DNA of 64,000 bases from DASYPP01 sp036006525 (GTDB lineage Bacteria; Gemmatimonadota; Gemmatimonadetes; Gemmatimonadales; GWC2-71-9). The stretch lies in the NCBI GenBank assembly GCA_036006525.1, contig DASYPP010000004.1, positions 91,300 to 155,299 on the forward strand. Direction: 5' to 3'. Below are positions 48,893 through 58,275 of this stretch, piece by piece. How positions within the stretch are numbered: the first letter of the stretch is position 1; each line of letters starts with the position of its first letter. Under the pieces are notes generated by a model. That model did not search any database. It was not told the origin of the DNA and saw only the letters and a list, made by a program, of their open reading frames with translations. The position numbers and the translations under genes were made by a program.

Positions 48893-49863
48893 GAGGCCTC
48901 CCGTTCGGCCAGCCAGCAGCGCATCGAATGACCCGGCTCAACCGGCAACGGTGGCGGGGGCAGCTCCGACTTGTCGAACGCCTGGGGGCACCGGGGGCGG
49001 AAGCGGCACCCGCTGGGCCACGCGTCCGGCGTCGGCACTGCGCCGCCGATCGGGGTGAGCCGGGTACGCGGCCCAGTAAGCCGGGGCACCGAGGCCAGCA
49101 GGCCCTGGGTATAGGGGTGTGAAGGCCGCTGGAAGAGCCGCTCGGTCGGCGCCTCTTCGACGATCTGGCCGGCGTACATGACCGCGACCCGGTCAGCCCG
49201 GCCGGCCACGATGCCCAGGTCGTGGGTGATGAGCAGGACCGACATTCCGCGCTTCTGGCGCAAGGCGTCGAGGATCTCGAGGATCTGGGCCTGTACCGTG
49301 ACGTCGAGCGCGGTGGTGGGCTCATCGGCGATCAGCAACTCCGGCTCACAAGCCAGCGCCATTGCGATCATCACCCGCTGCCGCATGCCGCCGCTCATCT
49401 GATGGGGGTAGGTGCGGAGCCGGGAGACGGGATCGGGGATTCCCACCTCGGTGAGTAGCGCGAGCGACCGATCCCTCGCTTCCCGGCGGGAGACCGGGAA
49501 GTGGGCCCGGATGCCTTCGGCGATCTGGTCGCCTACGGTGAAGACCGGGTTGAGACTGGTCATCGGGTCCTGAAAGACCATGCCGATCCTCCGGCCGCGC
49601 ACCTCCCTCAGTGCTTTATCGTCCAGCGCCAGGATGTCGAGGTCGCCCAGGCGGATAGCGCTGCCCGGCTCGATCCTTCCCGGCGGCGGAATCAGCCGGA
49701 GCAGGGCGAGACTGGTGAGGCTCTTGCCCGACCCCGATTCGCCCACCAGCGCCAGCATCTCGCCCCGATCGATGCGCAGGCTCACCCCGTCCACCGGCCA
49801 GGATCGGCCGGCGGCGGCGGGGAAACTGACCCGGAGATCGGTGACGTCCAGCAAAGCGGTCAT
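48889..49863 (-). CDS. Di-/oligopeptide ABC transporter ATPase (DppD/OppD type)
   Basis: Walker A (LVGESGSGKSLTSLALL), signature (QMSGGMRQRVMIAMALA), Walker B (LLIADEPTTALD) and H-loop (LLITHDLGIVA) are all intact. The oligo_HPY motif (HPYTQGLLASVPRLTG) and late Cys (GCRFRPRC) are present. The ATG overlaps the stop of the permease gene by 4 bp. With DppF it would form the ATP-hydrolysing dimer of the importer. Confidence 0.96.
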   Translation of the reverse strand: MTALLDVTDLRVSFPAAAGRSWPVDGVSLRIDRGEMLALVGESGSGKSLTSLALLRLIPPPGRIEPGSAIRLGDLDILALDDKALREVRGRRIGMVFQDPMTSLNPVFTVGDQIAEGIRAHFPVSRREARDRSLALLTEVGIPDPVSRLRTYPHQMSGGMRQRVMIAMALACEPELLIADEPTTALDVTVQAQILEILDALRQKRGMSVLLITHDLGIVAGRADRVAVMYAGQIVEEAPTERLFQRPSHPYTQGLLASVPRLTGPRTRLTPIGGAVPTPDAWPSGCRFRPRCPQAFDKSELPPPPLPVEPGHSMRCWLAEREAS

Positions 49864-50699
49864 GCGTTCCTGGGATCGAATCGGTCGCGCATCGCATCGC
49901 CGATCAGGCTCACGGCGAGCACGGTCACCACGATGGCGAGACCGGGAAAGATGCTGGTCCAGGGCCGGGTGAAGAAGTAGTCCCGGGAGTCCTGGATCAT
50001 GCCGCCCCAGGACGGGGTCGGTGGTTGAATGCCGAGTCCGAGAAAGGAAAGCCCGGCCTCGAGCAGGATCACGTCACCCACTCCGAGCGTCGCGGCGACC
50101 AGCAGCGGTCCCGCGGTGTTGGGCAGGAGGTGCCGCAAGATAATCCGGTGCCCGCGGGCGCCGAGCGCCTCGGCCGCCTGGACGTAGAGCTCATGCTTGA
50201 CCCGGAGCGCTTCGCCTCGGACAATCCGGCTCACGCCGAACCACCCGGTGGTGCCCAGCACCAGGATGAGGAGCCAGAGCGGGATCGGGCGGACCATCGC
50301 CAGGACCAGCAACAGTACGAAGAGCCGGGGAATCGCGAGGGCGCCATCCACGCCGCGCATGATCAGGCTGTCCACCCATCCGCCGGCGTAGCCCGCGACG
50401 GTCCCGATGAGCCCGCCCAAGACCACCGACAGGATCACCGAAATCAGCGCGACCGACAAGGAGATGCGGGCTCCTCCGGCCACCCGGGAAAGCACGTCGC
50501 GGCCCAGCAAGTCGGTGCCGAACGGGTGATGCAGGCTGGGCGGGAGGGAACCGCAGGGCAGGCACTGCACGGCGGGATCCGGCAGCACCCAGGGCAACAC
50601 GATGGCGAGCAGTACAATCAGGATCAGCACAAAAGCGCCGATCCGGGCCTCCCGGCTGGAGAAGGCGTTGTCGATGCTGGGCGCGAAGGCGGTGGTCAT
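49860..50699 (-). CDS. Di-/oligopeptide ABC transporter permease (DppC/OppC type)
   Basis: The 279-residue inner-membrane protein has the N-terminal helix IGAFVLILIVLLAIVLPWVL, LHHPFGTDLLGRDVLSRVAG (a DppC hallmark), and the EAA loop EALGARGHRIILRHLLPNTA. FLGLGIQPPTPSWGGMIQDS is the C-terminal signature. Its ATG overlaps the dppB stop (ATGA). It is one of the two subunits of the transport channel. Confidence 0.95.
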   Translation of the reverse strand: MTTAFAPSIDNAFSSREARIGAFVLILIVLLAIVLPWVLPDPAVQCLPCGSLPPSLHHPFGTDLLGRDVLSRVAGGARISLSVALISVILSVVLGGLIGTVAGYAGGWVDSLIMRGVDGALAIPRLFVLLLVLAMVRPIPLWLLILVLGTTGWFGVSRIVRGEALRVKHELYVQAAEALGARGHRIILRHLLPNTAGPLLVAATLGVGDVILLEAGLSFLGLGIQPPTPSWGGMIQDSRDYFFTRPWTSIFPGLAIVVTVLAVSLIGDAMRDRFDPRNA

Positions 50700-51667
50700 C
50701 GGTGCCGCACCCGGGGATCCAGCACCATGTAGCCCACGTCGGTGAGCCAGCCGCCGAACACGATCATGCTGGAAACCAGGATTGCCGTCCCCATCAACAG
50801 CGGGTAGTCCCGGCCACCGATGGCCTCGGTGGCCAGGAGACCCAGTCCGCTCCACGCAAAGACGTATTCCACGAACACCGAGCCGGTCACCAGGATCGGC
50901 AGCCAGAGGCCGAACAAGGTCAGCACCGGGAAGAGCGCGTTGCGCCAGGCATGACGGCGGATCACGATGCTCTCGGAGAGGCCCTTGGCCCGTGCGGTCC
51001 GGATGTAGTCGAGCCGGAGCACTTCGATCATCGCATTGCGCTGGTACCGCATGGTGGCGGCGATGCTCACCACGGACAGCGTCAAGGCCGGGAGGACCAG
51101 GTGACGGGCAACGTCGCCGATGCGGACCAGGAGGGACTCGCCCGCGAGGGTGGGTTCGGAAATTCCGGCGGAAGGCAGCCAGTGAACCTTGATCGCGAAG
51201 ATCCAGACCAGGACCATGCCAAGCCAGAACGAGGGGATGGCATAGCCGACCAGCGAGATGGAAGAGAGCACCCGGTCCACCCGAGTCCCCTTGCGCACCG
51301 CCTGCCAGACTCCGAGCAGAAGCCCGACGGTGAAGTTGAGGAGGAGGGCGGTGCCGCCCAGCAGCAGCGTCCAGGGCAGCCGCTCGCGAATGAGCTGGGT
51401 GACGGGCCGCCCGGGATAGTGGATCGAGGTGCCGAGGTCTCCCTTGATCGCGCGGGTGACAAAATTGGCGAACTGCACGGGCAGGGGGCAGTCGAGGCAA
51501 TAGCGGCGGCGAAAGCGAGCGATCTCTTCCTGGGACGGGGGCCGCTCCGTGGCCCCCGGCGCCAGGGGTTCCCCGGGGACCAGTCGCATGAGGAAGAAGA
51601 GAATGACGAGCGCGACCGCCAGGGTGACCAGGGCCTGGCCGGTGCGAAGCAACAGCCAGCGAATCAC
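50696..51667 (-). CDS. Di-/oligopeptide ABC transporter permease (DppB/OppB type)
   Basis: The 323 residues include the opening WLLLRTGQALVTLAVALVIL, the DLGTSIHYPGRPVTQLI region, the EAA loop ARAKGLSESIVIRRHAWRNA and a late SVFVEYVFAWSGLGLLATEA. These are DppB marks. The GTG start follows the stop of the binding-protein gene with no spacer. It pairs with DppC in the membrane. Confidence 0.95.
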   Translation of the reverse strand: MIRWLLLRTGQALVTLAVALVILFFLMRLVPGEPLAPGATERPPSQEEIARFRRRYCLDCPLPVQFANFVTRAIKGDLGTSIHYPGRPVTQLIRERLPWTLLLGGTALLLNFTVGLLLGVWQAVRKGTRVDRVLSSISLVGYAIPSFWLGMVLVWIFAIKVHWLPSAGISEPTLAGESLLVRIGDVARHLVLPALTLSVVSIAATMRYQRNAMIEVLRLDYIRTARAKGLSESIVIRRHAWRNALFPVLTLFGLWLPILVTGSVFVEYVFAWSGLGLLATEAIGGRDYPLLMGTAILVSSMIVFGGWLTDVGYMVLDPRVRHR

Positions 51668-53314
51668 CTAGTTCCCGCGGACACGGTCTCGCGGCAACTG
51701 GAGGCCGGGAGCGATGCTCCACTCCCGGAGTCCCAACCAGATCATGTCGGAGCGGAGGGGGCGAGTGGCGAACCTTCGATGCACCGCGACGACGTTGGCC
51801 GGCGCGGAGAGGAAGACCGCCGGCGCGTCCTCCCGGATGTGCTTCAGGATCTGGCGGTAGACCGGCACCACGTCGCGGGACGTGTTGGCCACGCGGAGCA
51901 AGGAATCGATGGCGGGATCGCAGTAGCTGCCGACGTTTTGCCGAGGCTTCCCGGCGGTTTCGCAACTCCAGCTGTTGCGCCAGCCGGAGGGAGTCGGGTC
52001 GAGGTTCGCGTTCGACATGTCGATATCGAACTGCCCGGCGTCGCGACGCTGGACCCAGACTGGCCCGTCGAGCAGCTGGACGCTGGCCTTGATGCCCAGC
52101 TGGCGCCAGCGCTCCTGCATCTGCTGGGCGAACAGCGGCCGCTGGGGACTGGCATTGGGCGAGTTGATCGTCAATTCGAGCGGCTTGCCGTCCTTGTCGA
52201 GAGTGCCGTCCCCGTCGTGGTCGGTCCACCCGGCGTCGGCGAGGAGCCGGCGCGCGGCGGACGTGTCGGTGCGGATGGCGTTATGACCGGGCTCTTCCAC
52301 CCAGGCGAAGGCCTGGGGAACCGGGCCATCGTTGCCCACCGCGTAAGGCCCGTAGACCGCGCGAAGCATCACGGGGCGGTCGAGGGCGAGGACCAGGGCG
52401 CGGCGCACCCGGACGTCGGCCAGGATCGGATGGGGACGGGTCCGGTCTCCCGGGGCCTTCTGATTAAACAGGGCGTAGGTGATGGTCGGGCTGGGGACCG
52501 GGATGATGGAGAACTCCTGATTCCCGTCGAGTCGCTGCACCGCGGCCCAGGAGAGCAACTCGGTGACGTCAGCTTCACCGCTCAGCAGCAGGTTGAGCCG
52601 GGCGTCGGGCGCCCTGGCAACCCGAAAATAGACCCGGTCCAGCTTGGGCTTTCCCAGGAAGAACCGCTCGAAGGCGGCCAGTTCGGTGACCTGGTCCGGA
52701 ACCCGGCGCACCCAGCGGAAAGGGCCGTTCCCGACCGGATGCTTCCCGAATTCTGACGACGCGATCGAATCCTGGGGGATCCGGGCGAGCAGGTGCTCCG
52801 GAATGATCATCAGGTGATACGTCGCGTCGTACAGTTGTTCGGCGTAGACATGGGTGAACCGGAAAACCACGCGGTTGGGCCCGTCCGCCGTGACGGAGGC
52901 GATGCGCTGGGTGGCAGTGGCGAGGTCGGAAACCTGGCGGGCCCGCTCGAAGGTGAATACCACGTCGCGCGAAGTGACGGGGGCGCCGTCATGCCAGAGT
53001 GCGCGGCGATCCAGGTCGAACACCACGGTGACCGAATCTCGCCGCTTCCAGGACCGGGCCAGCATGGGGACAAAGTCCTTGTCCCCGACGGTGCTCAGCG
53101 TGGGGCCGAGCTCGGCCAGCCGTAGAAACAGGAGATTGGTGACCTGCCAGTTGGTCTGGTTCTGCTCCACTCCAGGAACCGGAATAGACACATCGGCGCC
53201 CGTCGCGATAACCAGGGTGCCGCTGGCCCCGTCGCGCTGGGCGCATGCAGAGCTGGAAACGGAGGCGACGATCAGGCCGGCAACGGCGGTTATCCGGAGA
53301 ACAGAGCGAAGCAA
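51668..53314 (-). CDS. Peptide-binding lipoprotein of the ABC transporter (SBP_bac_5, DppA/OppA type)
   Basis: The signal LLRSVLRITAVAGLIVASVSSSACAQ ends in a lipobox (SSAC), so the protein is membrane-anchored. The SBP_bac_5 domain shows VVFDLDRRALWHDGAPVTSR, DVVFTFERAR, VGNGPFRWVRR and VRRALVLALDRPVML. The 548 residues fit the family. TTG with GAGGAG 7 nt upstream is the best start. DHDGDGTLDKDGK near residue 390 is a Ca-binding-like loop. It leads the operon and gives the importer its specificity. Confidence 0.93.
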   Translation of the reverse strand: MLRSVLRITAVAGLIVASVSSSACAQRDGASGTLVIATGADVSIPVPGVEQNQTNWQVTNLLFLRLAELGPTLSTVGDKDFVPMLARSWKRRDSVTVVFDLDRRALWHDGAPVTSRDVVFTFERARQVSDLATATQRIASVTADGPNRVVFRFTHVYAEQLYDATYHLMIIPEHLLARIPQDSIASSEFGKHPVGNGPFRWVRRVPDQVTELAAFERFFLGKPKLDRVYFRVARAPDARLNLLLSGEADVTELLSWAAVQRLDGNQEFSIIPVPSPTITYALFNQKAPGDRTRPHPILADVRVRRALVLALDRPVMLRAVYGPYAVGNDGPVPQAFAWVEEPGHNAIRTDTSAARRLLADAGWTDHDGDGTLDKDGKPLELTINSPNASPQRPLFAQQMQERWRQLGIKASVQLLDGPVWVQRRDAGQFDIDMSNANLDPTPSGWRNSWSCETAGKPRQNVGSYCDPAIDSLLRVANTSRDVVPVYRQILKHIREDAPAVFLSAPANVVAVHRRFATRPLRSDMIWLGLREWSIAPGLQLPRDRVRGN

Positions 53315-53364
53315 CGGATTCTCCTCGGAGGGGCAACTTAAGATAAGGTGAAACGGTAGGGCTG

Positions 53365-54165
53365 TCAGCGGCTCCAGGTCCATTCGGGTGATCGGAAGCG
53401 GGCCTCGTGCTCGCCCGCCGCGGGGGCCAGCCCGGTTTCCCGATCCCACTCAGCCATGGGGCCGGCCCAGTCCTCGAACTCCGGCACGATGGCGCGGGCC
53501 ATTTCATCAAATCCGACCCTGCGTCCGAGGATTTGGCTGAGCGGCCGGTCGAGGGAGGAAGGAGGATCGCCCAGGGTGACCTGTTGCACCATGTGCTGGT
53601 CGTCTTCCAGCAACAGGCTACCGTGCTGCAGGAACGCGTCGCCCTGCCGGACCTGGGCCGATCCGACCAGCTTGTGGTCCCCGATAACTACCTCTCCGCC
53701 GGCCGGGCTCGCGAAGCAGGCGCCGGCATCCACACCAATTGCCCGCGCCGGCGCTGCGGCCAGCGCCGGGAGAGCACCCAGAGCGGCCACAGCCTTCGCT
53801 ATGATCTGATGAATGGTCCGGTAGGCCTGAGGAAGGGAACCGAAGCGGGTCAGCGGCGCCGCAATGCTGTAGGTCAGCTCGCGCGCGTGCCACACAGCCC
53901 GGCCGCCGGTGGGCCGGCGCACGCAAGCCAGGCCCTGGGATTCGATGCGGGTGCGATCGTAGCGCTTGAGGGCGGGCTCGTGGCGGCCGAAGGAGAGGCA
54001 GTGGGGGTACCACTGGTAGAGTCGCAGGACCGCGAGCCCTTCCCGTTCCGCGGAGTCCAGCAGCGCCTGGTCCCGGGCCATGTTTTCAAACCCCGGGCGG
54101 GGGCTGTCGATCAAGAGATACCAAGTCCGGTCGGGCACGGAGGCCCGACCTACGACGTCATGCAT
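53365..54165 (-). CDS. Lipoate-protein ligase A family protein
   Basis: It attaches a lipoyl or octanoyl group to a target lysine. The core RRPTGGRAVWHARELTYSIA and the Lys in GDHKLVGSAQVRQGDAFLQH are the family's key motifs. Its place between dppA and gcvP, with gcvH further upstream, points to GcvH as its target. The first dozen residues (MHDVVGRASVPDRT) are encoded by a short palindrome that also appears in another gene, so the N-terminus may be a later extension; an internal GTG in SVPDRTWYLL is a possible true start. Confidence 0.9.
   Translation of the reverse strand: MHDVVGRASVPDRTWYLLIDSPRPGFENMARDQALLDSAEREGLAVLRLYQWYPHCLSFGRHEPALKRYDRTRIESQGLACVRRPTGGRAVWHARELTYSIAAPLTRFGSLPQAYRTIHQIIAKAVAALGALPALAAAPARAIGVDAGACFASPAGGEVVIGDHKLVGSAQVRQGDAFLQHGSLLLEDDQHMVQQVTLGDPPSSLDRPLSQILGRRVGFDEMARAIVPEFEDWAGPMAEWDRETGLAPAAGEHEARFRSPEWTWSR
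54129..54150. repeat. Short REP-like palindrome at the lplA start
   Basis: An 8-bp stem (GGTCGGGC/GCCCGACC) closes an ACGGAG loop. The same core, with loop, occurs at 60502-60521. It lies at the gcvP-lplA junction and encodes the first residues of LplA. Confidence 0.75.
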
Positions 54166-54175
54166 GGGGTCCGGC

Positions 54176-57115
54176 CTACGATTCGTACGCGGATACCGGC
54201 GGGCAGGTGCACACCAGATTCCGGTCGCCGTAAGCCTGGTCGATTCTCCCCACCGTGGGCCAGACCTTGTGCATCCGGGTCGCGGCGGACGGGAAGCCAG
54301 CCCGCTCGCGGGAGTAAGGCCGGTCCCAGGCGTCGCTGATCACGTCGGCCAGGGTGTGGGGCGAGTTGCTGAGCAGGTTGTTGCCCTTCACCGCCTTGCC
54401 CTCTTCGATCTCCCGCATCTCCTGCCGGATCGCGATCATCGCGTCGCAATAGCGATCGAGCTCTTCCTTCGACTCGCTCTCGGTCGGTTCCACCATGAGC
54501 GTGCCGGGAACCGGGAAGGAGACCGTCGGTGGATGGAAACCAAAATCGATGAGCCGCTTGGCGATGTCTTCGACCTCGACGCCGGCGCTGGCCTTGAAGG
54601 GACGGGTGTCGATGATGCACTCGTGCGCGATCAGTCCCCGGTTGCCGCTGTACAACAGGCCGTAGTGCCCCTCGAGCCGCTTGGCGATGTAATTGGCATT
54701 GAGGATGGCGACCCTGGTGGCTTCGGTGAGCCCGTCGGGTCCCATCATCATGATGTACATCATCGAAATCGGCAGGATCGACGCGCTGCCCCACGGTGCC
54801 GCCGACACGGCGCCGGCGGCCTGGGCATGGCCCAGATCCACCAGCGGATGGCTGGGAAGGAACGGCGCCAGGTGGCTGGCGACGCCGATGGGTCCCATGC
54901 CGGGACCACCGCCGCCGTGCGGGATACAGAAAGTCTTGTGCAGGTTCAGGTGGCACACGTCGGCGCCGATATCGCCGGGCCGGCAGAGGCCAACCTGCGC
55001 GTTCATGTTGGCCCCGTCCATATAGACCTGGCCACCGTTCTCATGCACGATCCGGCAAATCTCCGCGATCGACGATTCGAACACGCCATGGGTCGAGGGG
55101 TAGGTCACCATGAGCGCGGCGAGATTGGCGGCGTGCTCCTTCGCCTTGGCCCGGAGATCCTCGACGTCGATGTTCCCCTTGGGATCGGTCTTCACAACCA
55201 CGACCTGGTACCCCGCCATCACCGCGCTGGCCGGATTGGTGCCGTGAGCCGACTGGGGAATGAGGCAGATATTGCGGTGACCCTGGCCCCGCGCGGCATG
55301 ATAGCCGCGGATCACCAAGAGTCCGGCGAATTCTCCCTGGGAGCCCGCATTGGGCTGCAGCGAGACGGCGGCGAAGCCGGTAATCTCGGCCAGCGCTCGC
55401 TCCAGCCGCTCGAACAGCTGCTGGTATCCCCTGGTCTGCTCCTTCGGCGCGAAGGGATGGATGCGGCCCAGCTCGGCCCAGGTGACCGGGATCATCTCCG
55501 AGGTCGCGTTCAGCTTCATGGTGCAGGAGCCGAGCGGGATCATGGCGGAGGTGAGAGAGAGGTCGCGGTCCTCCAGCAGCTTGAGGTAGCGCAGCATTTC
55601 GGTCTCGCTGCGATGGCGGTGGAACACCGGATGAGTCAGGAAGGCCGACTTCCGGGCCAGGCCGACCGGAATCGCCTGGGGCAGCACGGCAGCGCACGCC
55701 ATCGGGTCGAAGGGCAGCGTGTTGCGGCCGGCGAAGACCTGCGCCAGGTCGCGGACATCGTCCGGAGTCGTGGTCTCATCGAGTGCCACGCTCACCCGGG
55801 TGGGAGATATCACCCGGAGATTGATCATTCGCTCAGCCGCGGCCTGGAGGATCCGGCTCTGCGTCTTTGCGTCGGTCTCGACCAGGACGGTGTCGAAGAA
55901 GTTCTCGTAAACGATGGTCAGGCCGATGCGCCGAAGCGATTCGGCCAGCACGCCGGCCAGGTGGTGCACCCGCCGGGCGATCCGGGTGAGCCCTTCGGGG
56001 CCGTGCCAGACCGCGTACATGCCGGCGATGACCGCCAGCAGCACCTGCGCCGTGCAGACGTTGCTGGTCGCTTTTTCCCGGCGGATGTGCTGCTCCCGGG
56101 TCTGCAGCGCCATGCGGAGCGCGGGGCGTCCCGCACGATCCTTCGAGACACCGATGATGCGGCCGGGGAGCACCCGCTTGAACTGGTCCCGGGTGGCGAA
56201 GAACGCCGCGTGGGGGCCGCCGAAGCCCAGGGGTACCCCGAATCGCTGGCTGTTACCGACCGCTATGTCGGCGCCCCAGGCGCCGGGCGGCTCGAGCAGG
56301 ACCAGGCTCAGGAGATCGGTCGCCGCGGTGACCAGCGCGCCGGCTGAGTGGGCCCGTTCGCAGAAGCCGCGCCAATCCTGCACCTCGCCGTCGGTCGCCG
56401 GGTACTGGATGAGGGCGCCGATGACGCCGGGGGTGAACTGGAACTCGGCGGCCGATCCTTCGATCGTCTCGAGGCCCCGGGCTTCGGCCCGGGTCTTCAC
56501 CACGGCGATGGTCTGCGGGTGACATTTCTGGTCGATAAAATACTTGTGGGGGCCGGGCGCGGAGGTGACTGCTTCGGTCAGGTGCATGGCCTCGGCGGCC
56601 GCCGTGCCTTCGTCCAGCAGTGACGCGTTGGCCACTTCAAGGCCGGTAAGGTCGGAGACCACGGTCTGGAAATTAAGCAGCGCCTCGAGCCGGCCCTGCG
56701 CGATCTCGGCCTGGTAGGGCGTGTATGCCGTGTACCAGCCGGGATTCTCGAAGATGTTCCGGAGGATGACCGGTGGCGTGATCGTGTCGGAGTAACCGAG
56801 TCCCAGGTAAGAACGAAAAACCTGGTTCTGGTCCGCCAGGGTGCGCATCTCGTCCAGCGCCTGCCGTTCGGTGAGCGCGGCGGGCAGCGCCAGCGGGCGC
56901 TTCAGCCGGATGTCGGCGGGGACAATCGCGTCGACCAGGTCGTCGAGCGAGGAGAATCCCAGGACCTTGAGCATCGCGGCGATATCGGCCGGACGGGGGC
57001 CCAGGTGGCGGGAATCGAACCGGTCGTCCTCGAAGAGCCGCGTGGCGGCCGCTGCAGCGCTGGGCCGGGCGGCGACGGGAGCGTCGGGAGCAGCGGGGGT
57101 GCTGGTTTTGGGCAT
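54176..57115 (-). CDS. gcvP: Glycine dehydrogenase (decarboxylating), P protein of the glycine cleavage system
   Basis: The 979-residue single-chain P protein decarboxylates glycine with PLP and passes the aminomethyl group to GcvH. FDSRHLGPRPADIAAMLKVL is the normal opening, LGYSDTITPPVILRNIFENP and ANASLLDEGTAAAEAMHL the N-domain, and HLNLHKTFCIPHGGGGPGMG holds the PLP-binding lysine. Full length is retained, unlike the split GcvPA/GcvPB of some bacteria. It is 23 bp after gcvH and 10 bp before lplA. No gcvT is in the window. Confidence 0.97.
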   Translation of the reverse strand: MPKTSTPAAPDAPVAARPSAAAAATRLFEDDRFDSRHLGPRPADIAAMLKVLGFSSLDDLVDAIVPADIRLKRPLALPAALTERQALDEMRTLADQNQVFRSYLGLGYSDTITPPVILRNIFENPGWYTAYTPYQAEIAQGRLEALLNFQTVVSDLTGLEVANASLLDEGTAAAEAMHLTEAVTSAPGPHKYFIDQKCHPQTIAVVKTRAEARGLETIEGSAAEFQFTPGVIGALIQYPATDGEVQDWRGFCERAHSAGALVTAATDLLSLVLLEPPGAWGADIAVGNSQRFGVPLGFGGPHAAFFATRDQFKRVLPGRIIGVSKDRAGRPALRMALQTREQHIRREKATSNVCTAQVLLAVIAGMYAVWHGPEGLTRIARRVHHLAGVLAESLRRIGLTIVYENFFDTVLVETDAKTQSRILQAAAERMINLRVISPTRVSVALDETTTPDDVRDLAQVFAGRNTLPFDPMACAAVLPQAIPVGLARKSAFLTHPVFHRHRSETEMLRYLKLLEDRDLSLTSAMIPLGSCTMKLNATSEMIPVTWAELGRIHPFAPKEQTRGYQQLFERLERALAEITGFAAVSLQPNAGSQGEFAGLLVIRGYHAARGQGHRNICLIPQSAHGTNPASAVMAGYQVVVVKTDPKGNIDVEDLRAKAKEHAANLAALMVTYPSTHGVFESSIAEICRIVHENGGQVYMDGANMNAQVGLCRPGDIGADVCHLNLHKTFCIPHGGGGPGMGPIGVASHLAPFLPSHPLVDLGHAQAAGAVSAAPWGSASILPISMMYIMMMGPDGLTEATRVAILNANYIAKRLEGHYGLLYSGNRGLIAHECIIDTRPFKASAGVEVEDIAKRLIDFGFHPPTVSFPVPGTLMVEPTESESKEELDRYCDAMIAIRQEMREIEEGKAVKGNNLLSNSPHTLADVISDAWDRPYSRERAGFPSAATRMHKVWPTVGRIDQAYGDRNLVCTCPPVSAYES

Positions 57116-57137
57116 GGGGGAAGAATAACTACCCCGG

Positions 57138-57527
57138 CTAGGCTCCGATCTGGGCCTTGTAGGCCGAGGGCGCGAGCAGGCTGTTCAAGTCACCCGGAGT
57201 GGTCACCTTGAGCTTGACCATCCAGCCGTCCCCGTAAGGCTCCCGGTTGACCAGGTCCGGGGTGGCATCCAGCTGGGCATTGACCTCGGTCACTTCGCCC
57301 GCCACCGGACAGTAGAGGTCGGAGACCGCCTTCACCGCCTCGATGGTCCCGAAGACGGCGTGGGCGGCGAATTTCTGGCCCACCTTGGGAAGGTTCACGA
57401 AGACGACATCACCCAGCTCGCCCTGGGCGTAGTCGGTGATCCCGACGACCACGACAGCGGGGTCGTCGGTCTTCTTGATGTATTCGTGGTCCGGGGTGTA
57501 GAGCAGGTCGTCAGGAATGGTGGCCAC
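57138..57527 (-). CDS. gcvH: Glycine cleavage system H protein
   Basis: The 129-residue lipoyl carrier starts MATIPDDLLYTPDHEYIKK. The lipoylated lysine is Lys66 in TIEAVKAVSDLYCPVAGEV. GITDYAQGELGDVVFVNLP and GDGWMVKLKVTTPGDLNSLL are typical of the family. It moves the aminomethyl group between P and T proteins and is the likely substrate of the nearby ligase. It is first in the gcvH-gcvP-lplA order. Confidence 0.97.
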   Translation of the reverse strand: MATIPDDLLYTPDHEYIKKTDDPAVVVVGITDYAQGELGDVVFVNLPKVGQKFAAHAVFGTIEAVKAVSDLYCPVAGEVTEVNAQLDATPDLVNREPYGDGWMVKLKVTTPGDLNSLLAPSAYKAQIGA

Positions 57528-57581
57528 TTCGGGTCTCCGGGGCGGTTGGCGGCATGAGGATAGGGCGAGTGAGGAGGATAA

Positions 57582-58184
57582 TCAAGTTGCCCGGCGTTCC
57601 AGCTCGTTCCATACCGCCCTGGCCTTCGCCTCCAGCGCCTCCAGGGTTCCATCGTTGTCGATTACAAAGTCACTTTTCGCGCGCTTGGGGAGGGCTGGTT
57701 GCTGAGAGTTCATCATTCGCTCCGCTTCGATGGAGTCCAGGCCACGCCTCGCGATGAGCCGCTGGCGACGGACGCTCTCGGGCGCGTCCACCAGGACGAT
57801 CAGGTCGAATTCACCGGGGTCGGCCGCTTCGAAGAGCAGGGGAATGTCGCTCACCACGATGCGGTCGCCCCGGGCGCGGGCCTGGGCCAGCAGCCGGTCT
57901 CGCTCCCGCTGGATGGCCGGATGGACGATGGCGTTGAGGTCGGCCAGGGCCTGGTCGTCGCCCATGACTTTGCCGCGGAGCGCGGCCCGGTCCAGCTCAC
58001 CGCCGGGCAGGACCACATCGCGGCCAAAACGGAAAGCGATGGCCTGGAGAACCTCGGTGCCGGGGCGTTGGGCATCGCGGACCAGCTGGTCGGCGTCGAT
58101 GATGGTGGCCCCCCACCTCCGGAAGAGGTCGACGACCGCGGACTTTCCGGCGGCGATATTTCCAGTTAGAACGACGTTTAGCAT
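57582..58184 (-). CDS. coaE: Dephospho-CoA kinase
   Basis: The last step of CoA synthesis. Walker A is VVLTGNIAAGKSAVVDLF and the DADQ motif is IIDADQLVRDAQRPG. SDIPLLFEAADPGEFDLIVL and RGLDSIEAERMMNSQQPALP are also diagnostic. The 200 residues fit. The ATG was chosen for the LNVVLTGNIAAGKS start; a longer frame upstream is only read-through of the neighbouring repeat. It follows tdk on the same strand with the repeat between. Confidence 0.96.
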   Translation of the reverse strand: MLNVVLTGNIAAGKSAVVDLFRRWGATIIDADQLVRDAQRPGTEVLQAIAFRFGRDVVLPGGELDRAALRGKVMGDDQALADLNAIVHPAIQRERDRLLAQARARGDRIVVSDIPLLFEAADPGEFDLIVLVDAPESVRRQRLIARRGLDSIEAERMMNSQQPALPKRAKSDFVIDNDGTLEALEAKARAVWNELERRAT

Positions 58185-58275
58185 GGGTGGGTAGGTGGGA
58201 CGGTGGGTCGGTGGGTAGGTGTCAGAGGGGAAAGATCGGCTACCCACCGACCCACTTTCCCACTGTCCCACCTAC
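58185..58275. repeat. Tandem-word palindrome, word GGTGGGTA, with G-quadruplex motif
   Basis: The left arm (58185-58222) repeats GGTGGGT(A/C) and the right arm (58240-58275) is inverted (TACCCACCGACCCAC and so on). Bases 58189-58215 fit G3N5G3N5G3N5G3. The right arm contains the tdk stop codon, and the left arm starts one base from the coaE ATG. Confidence 0.85.

Noticed and set aside
50702..52756. Plus-strand open frame of 684 codons opposite dppB and dppA
   Set aside because: Antisense shadow crossing two genes of a well-formed operon.
54080..56347. Plus-strand open frame of 755 codons opposite gcvP
   Set aside because: Antisense shadow of a fully conserved gcvP.
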